5,353 bases of DNA from an uncultured Collinsella sp. (GTDB lineage: Bacteria > Actinomycetota > Coriobacteriia > Coriobacteriales > Coriobacteriaceae): positions 1 to 5,353 of the forward strand of contig USMA01000094.1 of NCBI GenBank assembly GCA_900555765.1. Reading direction: 5' to 3'. The stretch's first letter is position 1. Each line of letters begins with the position of its first letter. Both the position numbers and the translations under genes were made by a program. This document shows, piece by piece, positions 4,708 through 5,353 of the stretch. The notes below the pieces were generated by a model that searched no databases, had not been told where the DNA came from, and was given only the letters and a program-made list of their open reading frames with translations.

Positions 4708-5353
4708 CGATACCTCCTTTCAAGGTTGCCAACTGCTCCAGTATACGCGCCCAGCAGGCATCCCACGAAACCGCAGATGGGTCAAAGGTCGAAATGGGTT
4801 CCGCGACCGACTGGGCCACGACGACTGCCCTAGCAAGCTCAAACCGCTGACAATCGCGCGCATCGGGTGTATCGACATCCGTCATGCGCGGCGGCGTTAC
4901 CCACGTTACGGGCGCGCCTGGCAAGGCAGTCTCGAGCCATGGACGCACGCCGGGCAGATCGGTCATGACGACTTTGCATCCGCAGGCCATCGCCTCGATC
5001 GGCACCAGCGGCAGCCCCTCGTAAAAGGACGGCAGCACAAACACCTCGGCCTCGCGATAGGCGCGCACCAGCTCGTCGCGACTCAGACGGCCAGCAAACT
5101 TCACCGGCACGGGGGAATCTCCGGAAGCCCGAGCGATGCGCTCATACTCATCCGCATCGCCATGGCCTCCCACCAGTACAAGCCGACTCGGGCGTACCCC
5201 ACGCGCCGCATCGTAGTCCTCGCCAATTCGCCCCATCGCGAGTACCAGCGATTCGACGCCCTTCTTAACGCACACTTTGCCCACAAAGACAAGCGACCCG
5301 GGAACCTTTGTCATCTGTCCATCGCGGCAAAACACCCGATGGTCATAGCCTGT
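4700..5353 (-). CDS. GT4-type glycosyltransferase, C-terminal part (5' end outside window)
   Basis: The visible 217 residues form the C-terminal, nucleotide-sugar-binding half of a GT-B fold glycosyltransferase. Seen in order are SLVFVGKVCVKKGVESLV (about 20-37; K26 and K31 likely bind phosphate), RLVLVGGHG (57-65), VKFAGRLSRDELVRAYREAEVFVLPSFYEG (84-113) and the E-x7-E pair E112/E120 in EGLPLVPIEAMACG. These are hallmarks of GT4 retaining enzymes. The frame stays open to the window edge, so the acceptor-binding half and the start are missing; a GTG at 5335 opens too late to be the real start. The stop at 4700-4702 lies inside selD (8-nt overlap), and its last codons carry the selD ribosome site, so the two genes are co-transcribed and probably coupled. 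Donor and acceptor are unknown. A role in cell-surface glycan synthesis is the default; a selenium-sugar role is only a possibility. Confidence 0.9.
   Translation of the reverse strand, partial: TGYDHRVFCRDGQMTKVPGSLVFVGKVCVKKGVESLVLAMGRIGEDYDAARGVRPSRLVLVGGHGDADEYERIARASGDSPVPVKFAGRLSRDELVRAYREAEVFVLPSFYEGLPLVPIEAMACGCKVVMTDLPGVRPWLETALPGAPVTWVTPPRMTDVDTPDARDCQRFELARAVVVAQSVAEPISTFDPSAVSWDACWARILEQLATLKGGIDG
4713..4720 (-). promoter_or_regulatory. Ribosome binding site that sets the selD start
   Basis: AAAGGAGG on the minus strand, 5 nt before the ATG at 4707. It lies inside the coding end of the glycosyltransferase and shows that selD begins upstream of its in-frame TGA. Confidence 0.9.

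Overview
All protein genes in this window lie on the minus strand, so the window is best read from right to left. The DNA is GC-rich with dense, tightly packed genes. Strong GGAGG-type ribosome sites, a sigma-70-type promoter and an actinobacterial-looking tRNA-Pro fit a high-GC Gram-positive anaerobe. I suspect a gut Coriobacteriia member (Collinsella-like), but that is inferred from style and gene content, not proven.

Right to left, the window opens inside a GT4-type glycosyltransferase gene (3' part only). Its last codons overlap the start of selD by 8 nt. The selD gene (selenophosphate synthetase) has an in-frame TGA at codon 17, exactly where the catalytic Cys/Sec lies in this family. 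A plain ORF scan would truncate it. The true gene runs 4707 to 3658 and encodes a 349-residue selenoprotein, with a SECIS-like hairpin just downstream of the TGA. Next come yedF (TusA-like plus DsrE-like domains), a small DUF3343 gene and a class V aminotransferase/cysteine desulfurase of the EF2568 type. The last two overlap by 4 nt. Together selD-yedF-DUF3343-desulfurase form the known selenium module linked to selenium-dependent molybdenum hydroxylases: sulfur/selenium is mobilised from cysteine or selenocysteine, passed on thiols, and activated as selenophosphate. A strong intrinsic terminator (1509-1543) closes this operon.

Left of the terminator is brnQ, a branched-chain amino acid carrier gene, probably a separate unit. 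A possible -10 box overlaps the terminator region. After brnQ a well-formed promoter (-35 TTGCAC, 17-bp spacer, -10 TATAAT) drives a tRNA-Pro gene cut by the left edge of the window. The tRNA half that can be seen has two unusual bases.

The most notable items are the hidden selenocysteine codon of selD, the coupling of a glycosyltransferase to selD (possible selenium-sugar link or simple accident), the terminator/promoter arrangement before brnQ, and the odd tRNA-Pro. No mobile elements, CRISPR arrays or long repeats were seen.
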